Under the pieces are notes generated by a model that worked only from the letters and a program-made list of their open reading frames with translations, had not been told where the DNA came from and searched no databases. DNA of 64,000 nt, from the NCBI GenBank assembly GCA_022410635.1, contig JAJVDF010000377.1:648607-712606 (forward strand), written 5' to 3'. This stretch comes from Tretioscincus oriximinensis (lineage: Eukaryota; Chordata; Lepidosauria; Squamata; Gymnophthalmidae). Positions within the stretch are counted from its first letter, which is position 1. Each line of letters starts with the position of its first letter. Positions 46,816 to 59,769 of this stretch are shown piece after piece. The translations under genes were made by a program, and so were the position numbers.

Positions 46816-46992
46816 GGCCCTGGTCATACCTAAATTTTAATCCCGTTCGAGTACATTTTTAGAACGGAAAAACAGAGCAGCACATAGTAATTTTCTTTCT
46901 ACATTATCTAAACCAAAAAGCAAACATCTTGNCACTTTGATAGTATGTTCTAATAGAATGGCCTGAAAATGGATTAAAATGACCAGGGTCCT
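46816..46992. mobile_element. Foldback MITE family F, copy 2
   Basis: GGCCCTGGTCATACCTAAAT..TTTTAATCC pairs with the right-arm complement GGACCCTGGTCATTTTAATC. A related half-copy lies at 46636-46700. Confidence 0.65.
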
Positions 46993-48068
46993 AAGTTCTG
47001 GCCTCAGCAAAAGATGCTATGATAGAGGAACGGCATGAATCAACACAGGAATACAAATGCTTAAGGAGAATGTTAAGTTTTATTTTACACTAAGCTTGGC
47101 AACAATAGAAAATGACAAAGTCAGCAGGATTGTCCAACAGACTGTTCTTATCTCTATCTTCACATGATTAGATTTTGTTTCATTCCTTTAATACCTTTTC
47201 CTTATGAATTAACCATCTGCTCTACAATGCAAGAAAGCCAGACTAAGATGAATTTACACTCCATATGAAACAGTTTCTTTCATAGGAAGTATTCCCAAAA
47301 AGAGCAGTGATTTTTTAAATAAATGGATTTTTAACTGCAAGCTCTATGCAAATTGACATTTTTTCCTGTAACCTAATTTTATTTGATTGGTAAAAGGATT
47401 ATGAAAATGACCTTCCCTGCTGATGATTTAATCAGAGCCAAAACAAGGTACAATATATGAAGTCAAAAACAATCTAAGAAAGCAGGATATCCAAATAAAA
47501 CAGAATATAAGGTTCAACCCTAATACTCCTACAACTGGTGGGGCTTTTTCCACTCTTGGAAAAATCCAAATGCAACAGCTGGGGAAAAGATTTAAGAATC
47601 TTAATCTAGCTCCTGTTTAAGAAGATTGCCAAAAATAATACAACCTGTACAACTGTTTTTATATAGCTGCCCCTGTAAAAGGAGAATATTTAGATTTTAG
47701 AATACTATATACTAAGTAACACAGAGCATTAGAATTGTAGTAAGAGTTGAAATATATTTGGAAACATTATACTATTTACAAATCTGAGAAAAGAACTAAT
47801 CAAAGATCAGCCAGTATTTATAGCAACAGTAATTATACAATCTGTCTTAATGAATACTTTTAATCATGTAATTTGTTTCAGATAAACAAATACTGAAAGC
47901 AGGAAGGGAATAAAATTAAACTGCTATTGTCAGTCTCATCTTATGGAGAAAAAGATAATGGCAATGCTTTTGCTGTCTCTATAGCTTAACTATATTGATT
48001 TGTTTTAACAATATTAATATAATGCTTAAAAGGTCTCCAATACAATGTTCCTATTGAGCATATACTGT
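46993..48068. other. Repeat-poor AT-rich stretch
   Basis: No gene and no mobile-element signature. Confidence 0.4.
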
Positions 48069-48069
48069 A

Positions 48070-48105
48070 ATTGTTAAGACTGTATCCAGGAGCAGTCTTA
48101 ACAAT
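48070..48105. repeat. Perfect 13-bp stem, 10-nt loop
   Basis: ATTGTTAAGACTG pairs exactly with CAGTCTTAACAAT. No T-run follows; not a bacterial terminator. Confidence 0.85.
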
Positions 48106-48285
48106 CTATAATGGCATGATTATGAGGGATTTGCCACACGCCATTGCAGGGATCCAACTATTGAAGCATGTCAATCGTTGCAGTTTTTCTGCTACTAGTT
48201 TCATGTAATTTTCACAGTGCGATGTCCTGTCTTTCCATCATGATGTACCATGTGGACATTGCCTTCGAAGATTGCCAAGAAAGTA

Positions 48286-48481
48286 GGCTGACCAGATGAC
48301 CCCTTTTGGGGGTGTGGTTTGAAAATCCGGTTTTGGGGTGCCTCTCAGTTTTTCTGAGGAAATCTTTTTCAAAAAAAGATTTTTTTTAAATTTNTTTNNA
48401 ANNTTTTTCCCTCAGAAAAAACTGGGAGGCATCCCAAAAATGGGTTTTCAACCTCCCCCAAAAGGTGTCATCTNTTCAGCC
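48286..48481. mobile_element. Long-hairpin MITE, copy 2
   Basis: Same outer (GGCTGACCAGATGACCCC) and inner arms as 10813-11022, TA on both sides (48284-48285, 48482-48483). Ambiguous bases sit in the hairpin centre. Confidence 0.8.
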
Positions 48482-49149
48482 TATAACCAGCCCTGCTCCA
48501 GTCACTGCTTTTTCCTGTGTAAATTCAATTTAGTAAATCCCTGTTCCAAGATTGCATCTGNGATAAAGCCCAGTACACAAAGGGACATGGTGTTAGCTTA
48601 TAGTGGTTAAGTTCTTGGACAGGAAAAGACATCTAAAGAAAGAGACAACTTCTTTTTAANCACACAAGACTCATCTGTAATGACCAGCAGCATCTTTGAA
48701 AAGCCAAACAGCAAGAGGGAGACTTAAATTATACCTGCACAATTNAAAAAATGAAGATATACTTTTTTTCTTCTGATCGGCATCTGACNGGTAAGATGCT
48801 CTAGGAAGTCTGTCCCAAAATCAAACTTGCTGAGTTTAAGTATCTTTAAAAAATGCATGTGCTTATTTACAGAACAGACAGATTTCGAAGCTTCACAGAN
48901 AAGCTTAACCAATTCCCAAAGTTGTTCAGTTACAAACAAGCAAGACCCTCTCATATAGGCAACACCAAATCTTGCTGGAGGAGGGGCTAGGATGAAACAA
49001 GACTTGCCNTCAGTATCTTAAATACTAAAAAGTCAAAGTATTTGGCAAGTTTTCAATTTAAGCAGACCAGGACTGTCTCCAGACTGGCTNAATTATGCAT
49101 TTGCAGTTTGTTNNACAAACCAACAAATTTTGTGCTTTAGAGTCAACTA

Positions 49150-49520
49150 ACTGCATTTTTTGGTTTACAGCTGTCAGAGTGCTATATAATATTATTATTG
49201 TGGAAAGGCTGTGGCGTATGGATAGTTTTATAAGAAATGGCGAGGGTGAGAGGCGAAGGAATCCGATATTGACAGCAACTGATCCATTAGCATTTGGGAA
49301 GAGGGACTACTGCATAAGGAAGTACAGAAATATAAATAAATAAAATAAAATAAATAAATAACCAGCAAAAAATAACTGAGGGAGTGTATCATATGCACAG
49401 AAAATGCTACATGTTAGGAACAGACAGACCTGCAAAATTTGGAATATATAGTACATGGCAAATTAAAACCCATAAAAAATGGGAATAAACAAGTGCTATN
49501 TGGATGCAGCCCAGCCATTA
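49150..49520 (-). repeat. Dispersed family D, copy 4 (reverse)
   Basis: Reverse complement begins GGCTGCATCCANATAGCAC then TTGTTTATTCCC. An AAATA expansion interrupts it at about 49330-49362. Confidence 0.6.
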
Positions 49521-50884
49521 GACTAAAAAAACTTAGAAGACCAACAAAGCTGTCAATGAATGCAAAATTATTTCATCAGAGTCTGGTTTCCAATAAACCA
49601 GAGTGTTAAAGGGCACAGCCACCTGCAGATCAGGAATTCTAAAGGAATTCTAATAAACCTCACTGATCAATACTGCCTTGAAAAACTGGAAGTTCCNGGC
49701 AACAAATTGGTGTGTATATAAAAGGGTTTGAGCTTTTGCAAAACACATTTCTGCATAGAAAAACACAATNAGCCATGATGGAAAANCTCAGCTNTAACAT
49801 AAANNATTACTCTAAAAAAATGGCGATACNNTTATGTAAACTTAGTTAAATTTTAATAACATAACATCATGTAGGCATGGATGCTTAAGTTACAATCACA
49901 AAATAAGCTTGAACNATTTATAAACACATTCAAAGGTTAGGAACAATATTATAAGGTTGTAATGCAGAAAGCCTACTGAAGAGCCTCATTAATTCTTCCT
50001 AATGGATACAACACCCACTGCTAATTAATACAATTCTGTTTGTAGACATGAATTAATGAACAAAGGCAGGTCCACTGAATCAAAAGGAATCTGTTCTTAC
50101 CCAACAGGCAGAGTTTTTAAATAAATCTATCAGTAACTGACACAGAAGAATTACAAAATAATCAGGATAAGCAGCAATTGGAGACCTAAAAGCCAACATC
50201 AAACCCTTAAAAGTTTTCCCAGCAAACATTTTTTTTAGTAAAGGAGGAGACATGAGACACTCTAAATATTTTGCTCTGTAAGCATTTTTGTGTTTCTAAC
50301 ATTTTGTGGAAAATGTCAAAATAACAAAAACAAGAAGGCAAAGCCCTGCAATGTGTCAAAGCATAAAGCATAAATATGCAAAAACAGCATATTACCAAAT
50401 TGGGAAGAGTCTAATACTAAAAAGTCCTAGGTAAAGCCTGCCTTTGTCTGAATAAGCATGTTAATGGCAGGTCCCTGATCTGAATTATAATCCAGAGTAA
50501 GGCCCAGTGCAGAAAAGGCCTTAAGATGTAAATACATACAGTAAATCTCTCAACAAAACAAACCACCCAACTTTAAATGCTCCCATATTTTGTTCTGTGT
50601 ATGCAAAAAAAATACCCTCCTAGGCAAATCTGCATGATATTTACAGAAAAATGGTGCATGTGTATTTGTGTAAGAACTATTGACAGAGGGGGAAAAATCT
50701 TACAGATGACTTGCTAAGAATTTAGCAANGGATAGCAAGGATTCATCCATTTGCTGTTCTGAAATAGACAGCAATTTTGAAAACTTTTAATCTCCACCCA
50801 ATTATTTGAACATATTTGAATATTTTGGAATAAAGCATGAATATTACAGAATCTCCACACTTTATTCTGAATTAACCAAGTATA
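49521..50884. other. Unassigned AT-rich DNA
   Basis: No gene seen. Many ambiguous bases up to 49.92 kb. Confidence 0.45.
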
Positions 50885-51230
50885 GTGGAAGAAATGTGAT
50901 GTCCTTCCCAGTGAATCTTGTCTTCTCATCATGTGGCCAAAGTATTTGAGTTTTAGCTTCAAGATTTATCCTTCCAATACACCATCAAGTATTGACTCTT
51001 TGTGACCTCATGCATCACAGCACATTAACTGCCCCCAAAGTTTGGCCAAACTCAGTTCTTTCTATGACACTCTCTGTTGCCTCACTCTCATCCACCCCTT
51101 TCTTCTTCTGCCTTCCATCTTTCCTAACATTAGGGTCTTTTGTAATGAGTCCTGTCTTCTTATTAGGTAGGTATGGGTCCTTGAGCTTTCCAATGAGAAG
51201 TTGGTCTACTGTCAAAACCTTAGCACATAT
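50885..51230 (-). repeat. BovB fragments, two tandem units, minus strand
   Basis: Minus strand: AAGAAGACAGGACTCATTAC..GGCCAAACTTTGG..GGTCACAAAGAGTC, then a second start CTCAAATACTTTGGCCAC. The KLKYFGHMMRRQDSLG peptide of the second unit is the BovB C-terminal motif. Confidence 0.7.
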
Positions 51231-51498
51231 CTAAATAAATAAATAAAGCAGGTCCTGGCAATCAGCCTACCAATGAACAACCCAGGCGCCAGTAAAACAC
51301 GCCTCCCTGGGTCGCTGACTCATACACAGAAATGCCAGAGGAGTCATTTTTAAAATGGTGCCCACAGTGATTGGCCAAATGCACTGATTGGCACTAGGGC
51401 AGCATGCACCCAGCTGGCCCTGACAGGCAGCCTCATCAATGGGCAGAAAAGCTATACCGATAAGAACAGCATGGAGGTGAGGTAAGGCAATTATATGT

Positions 51499-51526
51499 AT
51501 GTGTGTGTGTGTGTGGGGGGGGGGGG
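51499..51526. repeat. (TG)n followed by poly(G)
   Basis: About eight GT units, then twelve G. Confidence 0.9.
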
Positions 51527-53134
51527 ATAGAAGGTCATTCAATTAACGGGCTTCCAAACAGTCAACTCTATTAATCCTGAATAACCTGGAAATGCAACAG
51601 TCTGTGTTTTTATTTTGGAAATACAATAGAGTCTGTATATTTACCCCACAAGTTAAGAATCACTCCCACTTCCATGTTCATAGATCTGGAGACTCACAGA
51701 TCTGTGATAGAAAACCAGAGACAAAAGATAATTCTCTAAGTAATAAAAAAGAGACAGATCTTATCTTGCAGCCTCTTTTTCTTTTTCTTTCTTTTTTGAG
51801 AAACCACTGTTCTATTACAGAGAACACTTCTGGCTTGTCCAAGTTAATAAATAGCTTTTTTCTATTTGTATATACAACATAATTCCCACAGTACAGTTGT
51901 TAAGTAACCAATAATTTAATTCCTTTTAATATTACTCAGGAGAGTGACTCCCCCCCCCCCCAAATAGTTCAAATTAATAATGAATGAAGAACCCAAGTTG
52001 ACTGTTCAAATGCTCCCATTTAATTACCTCTTCATCTTTACAGGCAACATGGAGATTTTAACTAGACTGGACTCTCATAAAAACAAAATCTTCCTATTGC
52101 AATCACCTTTTTCTGAGTTAAGCAGTCAGATCTCAGCAAAAACAAGTCCATCAAGCCTAATCCATTTTATGCTAGACCCTGGTCACACATGTGCTTTTAA
52201 ATCATCTTTGGTCCTGAAGGGAGTAGGAGCCTTTATATACAAGTCTACTTCTTCAGATTCTAGGAAATAACTGTCTAAGGACAAACTACATAAAGGAAAT
52301 TGGTTGCTGGAAATAACAATAGAAATGCAAATATGTGGGGGTGAATAAAACAGGTCATGTACAGGTCAAGTACAGTAGCAAATCTTTCTAAGAAGGAAGA
52401 AGTGATTCTGATTGAAAATCATGCAAAAAGGTAAAAATGTAGCAATCAAATATATGCAGTACTACACTTAATTTTAGCAAAAAGGCAGAGAAGCAATGCT
52501 TTTCTGCATTTTGACCTACTTCTTTGGATTTTACTAGTGATATGGTTTTAAAACTAATAATTAAACTTAACTTTGGCATAAATATGTGCAATAAAGTAGA
52601 CAAAAGAATAGTCCAAGAGGGCCATCAAGAAACTGAGATGTTTAAACTATTATCACAGCGCACTAGAATGTCATTATCTACATAGATTTGTCTATGAAAG
52701 CTCATGCTGCCTACCATGTTTTTTTAGTCTCTAAAGTGATATGAGGTCTCTTGCTAGATATTCAAGACTAAAGATGGTTTAAAATCATGCGTTTGACCAG
52801 GGCTCTAGTTCTCTTCACTCAACCAGGCTAAATAATTAGTAAAAGTAATAAAAGCAAGAAAAGTTTTGATTGCATTGGACTGTTGCTCAAATAAATGTGA
52901 AATGTCTAATCAATTCCATTAGCTTCTTTTTAAAGTCCCACTTAAAGCCAGTAAAAACATGGGCTCAGCACTCTCTTAAATGTAGACAAAAGATCAAGAA
53001 TCTGAATTTAGATCACAGAAACTCTAACCTTTCTTTTCTAGTAGAAATTCTTTCTCCTTTTTAAACTGACCTTTTGTGGTGCATCAACAAAATAGTGGTA
53101 GATAAAGCCAACTATTTCTATTTTAAGAAGTGCC
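51527..53134. other. Unassigned DNA with R120 pieces
   Basis: Poly(C) at 51950-51961. R120 3' end at 52225-52275 (sense) and a fragment at 52675-52770 (antisense). No gene. Confidence 0.45.
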
Positions 53135-53960
53135 AAACCCAAGAACACAAAAGGAGCCCTACAAAATTAGGTTACAGCCTATCTAGTAGTCTAGTATTCT
53201 GTCTCACATAATGGCCCACTAGGCAGAAAAAGGAAAAACCTTCACCTGTTCGCAGATCCCTGCAAATAGCATTTCACGAATCCTGCCAGTTGCTCCATCC
53301 TAGATGTAGTAATATCAAGATATCCATCCTAGTAGCTATTGGTACACTTGGCATCCATGATTTTGTCAAATCCTAACTTAAAATTATCCAAGCTGCTAGC
53401 TACACTACTTNTTCTGGAAGTAAATTCCATAGACCAATGATCCTCTGGGTAAAAACAAATCAAAACACATTACCTTCTCTGTCCTAGCATGCCTACCAGC
53501 TTCATAGAGTCCACATACCTATCCATTCACCTTATGCATCCCATGCATGGTTTTATACAATTCAGTCAGATCACCACGTAAAGGCTGAAGAGACTTAAAT
53601 TATACCTAGTACAATAAAAATAGAAATAAGGCTTCTCAACTCACTTCAAGACTGTAGAGACCTAAATGTTGCAGCATGATTACATAAGGGACTTTGTTCC
53701 AGCCCCTTGATCATTCTTGTTCCTTTTTTATACCTTCTCCAGTTCCAAAGTATCTTTTTAAGGTGTGGATGACCAGAAATCTACACAGTATTCCAAATGT
53801 GGCCTCAGCATAGATTTGTACGGAGGCAAAATGATGCTTATCATCATATTTTCAATTCCCTTCCTAATTACCCCCAACCCTGAATTTGCTTTTTTCACTG
53901 CAAAAGGGTTACAGCTTTAACTTTTAATACACTGCAAATTGCCCTTGTAAAAATGCGATT
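53135..53960 (-). repeat. Long CR1 copy, antisense
   Basis: Continuous from AAGAACACAAAAGGAGCC through TAAATTCCATAGACCAATG and CCCATGCATGGTTTTATAC to CTGAATTTGCTTTTTTCAC. Longest CR1 in the window. Confidence 0.8.
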
Positions 53961-54884
53961 AAATGATCAACACTAATCTAATGGCAACAGCAGGTGAGTA
54001 GGTGAGGAAAAGCAATCTCAGGTTTACTCTGAATCTAGATAAGCAACCACCCAATGTTATATCTGCAACGGCTTTTATTGAAACAGACATAAAAGGCAGG
54101 CAACTGTGCACAAATGTTGCCTTCTTGGTCCCTGAAGGATTTAAGGTTTCCATGCAATGAAGTAAATAAGGAACAGCATTATTGGCTATTAACCTACATA
54201 GGGCTAGGGACCATGCCTTAAAAATCCATCAAGTGTTCAGCAAATCTCATTTAGTCTGAAAAGCATCTCCCAAGCGACAGAAGTCCTTTTTGGTCACAGA
54301 TCTTTTAAGAATTCATAACATGGGCACCAAAAATAAAAACGAGTCATCGTCACCATTCCCTGTGGTATTTCGAAGGTAAATATTTTATGGTGGAACAGAA
54401 GTTGGAGGAAATGATCNTCTACCCCTGACAAACAACAAAAGAACAGCTGAAAAGGACCCAGACAGTCAGCTGAACATTTCCAAGTCACTAAAACTGACTC
54501 TGGTTCTTCATGGAGGATGCAGGTCACTATGGGAAGCTTCTGTGAAATTCATGCTCCCTTTGAACCCACAGAGCACTTTTCCCCATTAAAGTGCAAGGGA
54601 GGGCAGATGTTTATCAGTCCAGCTGCTACTAAAGGACGCCACCATCATAGTAGGAGGCGGCTTATATGCGCAGAGCCTGGACTCAGAGGTTGCACAAGAG
54701 TGTACAACATCAATCATGCCTGTTATGCAATGTCAGCCAAAGGTAGCAAGCAGTAACGTAATGTTACAGTAACATAACATTAGCAGTAACCTTCTTCTGG
54801 GCCACATTTCAGAATAGGCGCTTGCCATCTACGAACTTGCCAGTGTAGACCAAGAATAGGAGCCTGCTATCTACATGCCAGTGG

Positions 54885-55200
54885 ATGACCAAGTTCTATA
54901 TTTTTTTCACGCAGAGGGTCACCATCCTGTGGAATTTACTTCCAGAAAAGGTGGTGATAGCTAGCAGCTTGGATAGAATCAAGACAGGGTTAGATAAGCT
55001 TTTGGACACCAAAGGTATAAATGGCTACTAGGGTGGATGGAGCAACAGGCAGTACTGGTGAAAAACCATTTTGCAGGGAGTTGAGAATAAGTGAAGATTT
55101 TGCCTTTTTCTGTTCAGATTGCCCAGGTGCAATTGGTGGGCCTCTGTGTGAGACAGAATGCTGGCCCGATTCAGCAGGGCTCCTCTTATGTTCTTACGAT
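54885..55200 (+). repeat. CR1 3' end, sense
   Basis: TGTGGAATTTACTTCCAGA through AGACAGGGTTAGATAAGC to CAGCAGGGCTCCTCTTATG. Confidence 0.8.
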
Positions 55201-55455
55201 TCGAGATATAACCCAGAATAAGAGTCAGTGGAGATAGGGCCATAATATTAGCAGCAATGTAATATTACAGCATTAACATTAGAACACAGCTAAACCTCGC
55301 TTTGCAAGCTCCCACTTTCTGAGTTAACATTTTACAAACACTAATTTTTTTGGATGCTATCCTAAAACTAAGGGTTCAAAAAGATATTACCTCTGTTGTC
55401 TCCTGCTATACAAGTTACATTGCTACAAGCAAAAAATTGGTTCCAATTAGCTAGT

Positions 55456-55625
55456 AAAGTCAGATTGTTACTTTGGTTAGACCACACCTAGAGAACTGCG
55501 TTCAATTCTGGGCACTTCAATTTAAAAAGGATATTGATAAACTGAAAACAAGTTCAAAGGAGGAACAGGTTCAAAGGAGATGGTGAGCTGAAAATCATGC
55601 TCTATGAGGAATTAAAGGAGAAAAA
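55456..55625 (+). repeat. CR1 coding fragment, sense
   Basis: GTTAGACCACACCTAGAGAAC and CAATTCTGGGCACTTCAA encode the RPHLEYCVQFW motif in degraded form. Confidence 0.7.
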
Positions 55626-58216
55626 AGCCATGTTTTCGATTTGTGTACTTTACCTATACTAATACCGGTATCTTGGGGAAAACAATTGTCTTAATGCAGA
55701 ATTTTTTTAAAAAAAAACGCTTAACAGTATATAAAATTCTCCTCCTATTCTTTCCAGAGGTCCTTACTAAAGTAAGATTAAATACTTTATTTAGGAAATG
55801 ATAGATTAAATATCAAACTGAAATGGATATTGTTACAGACATATATAGAAGAGTTGTTGACTCAGCTTGGTACAATATATGTAAAGAAGTTTTCCCAGTG
55901 TGCCAAAAATGGATATAGATATTTAATATGAGTTTGTGGATTGTTGGATGGGTAGGAGGATTTCTCTCTCTCCTTCTTCCTCATTTCTTTTTTCTTTTCT
56001 GTTTATTAGTTATCATGAGATACAGGGATACACTGTATAGCATTATTGATTTAATTTAGTAATTGTAACACTTTTATCTTTCTTTAATATATCTATTAAA
56101 TAAAAAGAAGAAGAAAAAAGGAAGAAAAAAGCAAGTTTAGATAAGAGCTTCCAGGTAGAGCTTGCAGAAGAAAGACCTTTTTCCTGACACTACACCTTCT
56201 TAATTCAAGTATTTAGATAAAGCTAAGAGATACTATTAAAGCAAAGGACTTTAACAGCTGGATGGCACAGATCAATGAAACCTAAACCCTTTTTTCTCCC
56301 TGCCACAGCTTTCTTTCCCAGCCCTGCTTTGAAGTCTGTGCCACTAAAAAATCAACAACAGCTGACTAGCACGTGTTATCCTGAATACATTGAATACAAG
56401 GACAATATTGCACAGCAAGACGTTTTGTCTGATAATCCTGTCCTGTATGAAGCATTACGGCTCCTTTTGTTGAAGATAATCCTGTTTTTGANCACATTGT
56501 GCGACTAAATTGGAGAAACTAATTAGAAAAAATGTGACCCGATTAGTACTGCTAAGTACCTTGTTTAAGGCTGCAAATCCATTTCCTCTTTATTTCCCAC
56601 ATTCTGTTTCCAATCTTAACTGAATATTTAGCATGTTCAGATGTTCTGAGTGCCTCTGGTATTAACCATGCCTCCCATGAGTGAAGGAGATCAATATTGC
56701 TACTGGGGAAACCAATATTGAAATGAGAGAAAGTTCCTTAAAGACCACCAAGAGAGTCTATCCAAATTTCAAGGAAATATATCCACTGTTTAGTTACATC
56801 TGCCTTTGGCTGCTCCAGTTAACTCTACTAAAATAATCCTTTCTGTGATAAGCCAAGAATTTCATTCAAGGAGAATGGCAAGATCTCACCACAGGTCCAT
56901 ATACAGAATCTTTGTTCAAGTGTAGTTAAGGGGTGGAGGGTCTAAATTTCCAGGGTGTGCAGTATCACTGCCCCCTGAGCATCCCAAGCATACCGCTGCA
57001 CCAGATTTTGCTTCAAACAAGGTCTAAACTAGCGCCCCCAGCAGCTGGGCAGGATAACAAATAGTGAGAGGTCTCCATGCCAAGCAGCACCATGAGCTGA
57101 GCAGATTGGCGTAGACTGGTGCAGCAGAAGTAGCAGCACACTAGATGAATGTAAGCGCACTTGCTTCCACTTCTGCACCGATGCTGCAATTTAAGGTAGG
57201 TAAGACCTGCCTGGAGATCTGGGTAGGCGCTGGATCCATATTTGCCATACTATGGATACTATGTCCTTACTTCACAGTTCCAAGTACTGAATGTAACTGA
57301 TCCTGGATTGTATTTCAAAAGGGATAACAAGGTTGTGGAGTTGAAGCTATGGCTGGTGACATCTTCACTATAAATTATCTTCAGTTCCTCCTCAGTAATG
57401 AAAAATGGAATTTAGTCTGGAGGAGGGGGGAGCAGAAATGAAGCTCTTTCTTTGGGACGAAGGTGACCTGAAGAAGNTTTAAAAGGAAAGATTTGGCCAA
57501 GGCCTGATAATGCTTTGTTTGGTAGACTTATATAAATTTCCCATTTTCAACAAGGTATAGGGCTATAACAACAGTTCCTGATCTATTCTACTTGGGGCAC
57601 ATCTTTCATCCTATCCAAAGTAGGGGCAGTTTTGCAAAGTATATAACTTTAATGATTCCATTGAAAGAAACAGATATCAGAATAATAACAGAATGATTAT
57701 TGAAAACCACTCAAGGGCCTGCCAGTTAATTAGCTACTGGTAGTATGGGGCCAATCCCTCAAAACTCTTTATTTATCAGGTCCAGCAACTTGATGTTATA
57801 TATAATTGTTGGATGAACCCAAACGCATTTAAATAAGGTGGACTGAAAAATAACCTGCTCAGGATCAGGTTGGATGACCAACGATGAGACGTATCAAGAA
57901 GGTAAAAAACTGATGGAATGCAGGACCCATGAGTTGTCTCATCAGACAAACAGCTCTTCCTAAGAATTGGTAAGAACAAGCAATGATAAAAGTTTATTAA
58001 TGAAATTAATGAACAAAACAAGCGGCGTCTAGCCAGAGATTGCAATGCTATTCAAGGGAACTTCTTTCCAAGCATTCATGTTTCTGGACCTAAGTATCAA
58101 TGGTCCTAATTTAAAACAGACTTTCTACATCAAACAGATGGAAGTCTTCAAACTGGACAGTTCTGTCTGGAACGGTACAGTGAATTCTGCACTGAATAGG
58201 AGACTGGATCCCATTA
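55626..58216. other. Unassigned DNA
   Basis: No recognised gene. A minus open frame at 57776-58045 has no known domain. Pyrimidine and A-rich runs occur near 55.97 and 56.1 kb. Confidence 0.4.
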
Positions 58217-58224
58217 CCCTGGAG

Positions 58225-58396
58225 AAGTGTTACCAGATATAATACAGGACAAAAGTTTATACCTTTAACAGCTGTAGAAGAGAGGACTTTTCATCAGATG
58301 TAGCTTTCAATGTCTACAGCATCTGGTGTGGGAAATCACTTTTTCACACCCATTAAAGGTGTAAACTTCTATTCTGGGTTTTATGTGGTAACCCAA
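58225..58396. mobile_element. hAT MITE family H, 172-bp copy with perfect 8-bp TSD
   Basis: CCCTGGAG flanks at 58217-58224 and 58397-58404. Ends GTTACCAGATATAATACAGG and partner complement GGTTACCACATAAAACCC. Inner arms include CATCTGGTGTGGGAAATC. Confidence 0.85.
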
Positions 58397-58492
58397 CCCT
58401 GGAGGCCCCTTCCAACTCTAGGACTCAATAACTCTATGAAGCCTGTTGTTTGTCTTTCTCCATTGATCCCTATAGTCCAACGTTATATAGAT

Positions 58493-58713
58493 CAGTGGTT
58501 TCCAACCTGTTTTTGGCCATTTCTCACCTAAGCATTTCTAAAATCCTGATTCCCCTACCCTGAGACATATAATTCTTATTATTAATAAAGTGAACTCCTA
58601 TTCATGTGGAGAAAGTCTAAATACGAGGCCCCTGGAACCATAAGAAGTGCTAAAAGAAATCCCTGTTAATAACTCGTTCTCGAATTTTACCCCTGTGGGG
58701 CTTGGGAACCACG
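58493..58713. mobile_element. Second hAT-type MITE
   Basis: Ends CAGTGGTTTCCAACCTG and complement CGTGGTTCCCAAGCCCC. Target duplication decayed. Confidence 0.55.
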
Positions 58714-59769
58714 GATCTAAGCAACCAATTCATGTTGAATGTAATGGTCCTGTCCCTCCCACCACCCAACATGCTTAACACAATTCTGAACTTTCTGGGT
58801 TGTTGGGGTTCATGGGCTGGAGGGAGAAGGGAGGGTATACAACTTTTAAAAACATTTCATTAGTGTCAGGGTTATTTTAATTTCTTGATCTTCTGTTACC
58901 CCACCCTGGAACCTATGATGAGGAGCAGATATAATTTAAAATAAATTAAGTAAATTAAGTAATGATAACTATGGCTGCATCTATGGCTTTTGACTGCTAG
59001 CTCCAGGGATGGAGGGAGGGTATGGCTCTTTTAAATGTTTTACTGAATGTTTTTTGTGTTGCTTTTAATCTTCTGTTACCTGCCCTGGGACCTGTGGTGA
59101 AAGGCAGGATATAAATTCCTAAATAAATAAATAAATCTACATGGGGTTTAAACCATGTGATTAAGTTGCAACTATGTGGGGATTGCCACATGTACCTATG
59201 GCAACAAAAATATATAAAGGGTATATATTGTGGATTTTACCAAAATTGGGTGAGAGGCTACCTTCTGGATAACTGAGAGTGTCATTCCTGCTGGATGGCA
59301 AGTAAAAACTATCTTGTGATTGTGCACATATTGTCATGATTACACATCTGAATTTTTAACACCAAAGTGTACGAGTTAAGGCAAGTGCTTTCCNCACACT
59401 GCTGATAAGGACTCTTAAGCTTTTTGCACTTACCATTGAGAAGCGCTTTATACTGGGGAATTGCTAAAACCTGCTATTTATCATGCTNATTTGTAGATGG
59501 TCTATGTGTAAGTAAGCAGGGTACCAACATTTGCAGAATGATGTGCAGAGCTGATCAAGTTTTAAAGTGTTGTGAAATGAAATGATCTTGAAATTGAGCA
59601 ACTTCAAAACATGTTATTGTTCAGTTGCTAAGTCAAGTCTAGAGATTATACGTATATGAAAACTTGATTGAATACCTCGTGTTTGAAGTGTTTCCATTAA
59701 GATATTCAAGCAACTCGACTGAACAGATGTAATCATCTACTCATGAACAGTAATGATTCAATTAAAGGA

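Noticed and set aside
51368..51392. Two ATTGG boxes close together as a promoter
   Set aside because: No TATA, CpG island or gene next to them; pairs of pentamers are expected by chance.
57776..58045. Possible second LTR or gene on the minus strand
   Set aside because: An AATAAA is present just upstream of the frame but no TATA/CCAAT order, ends or domain could be shown.
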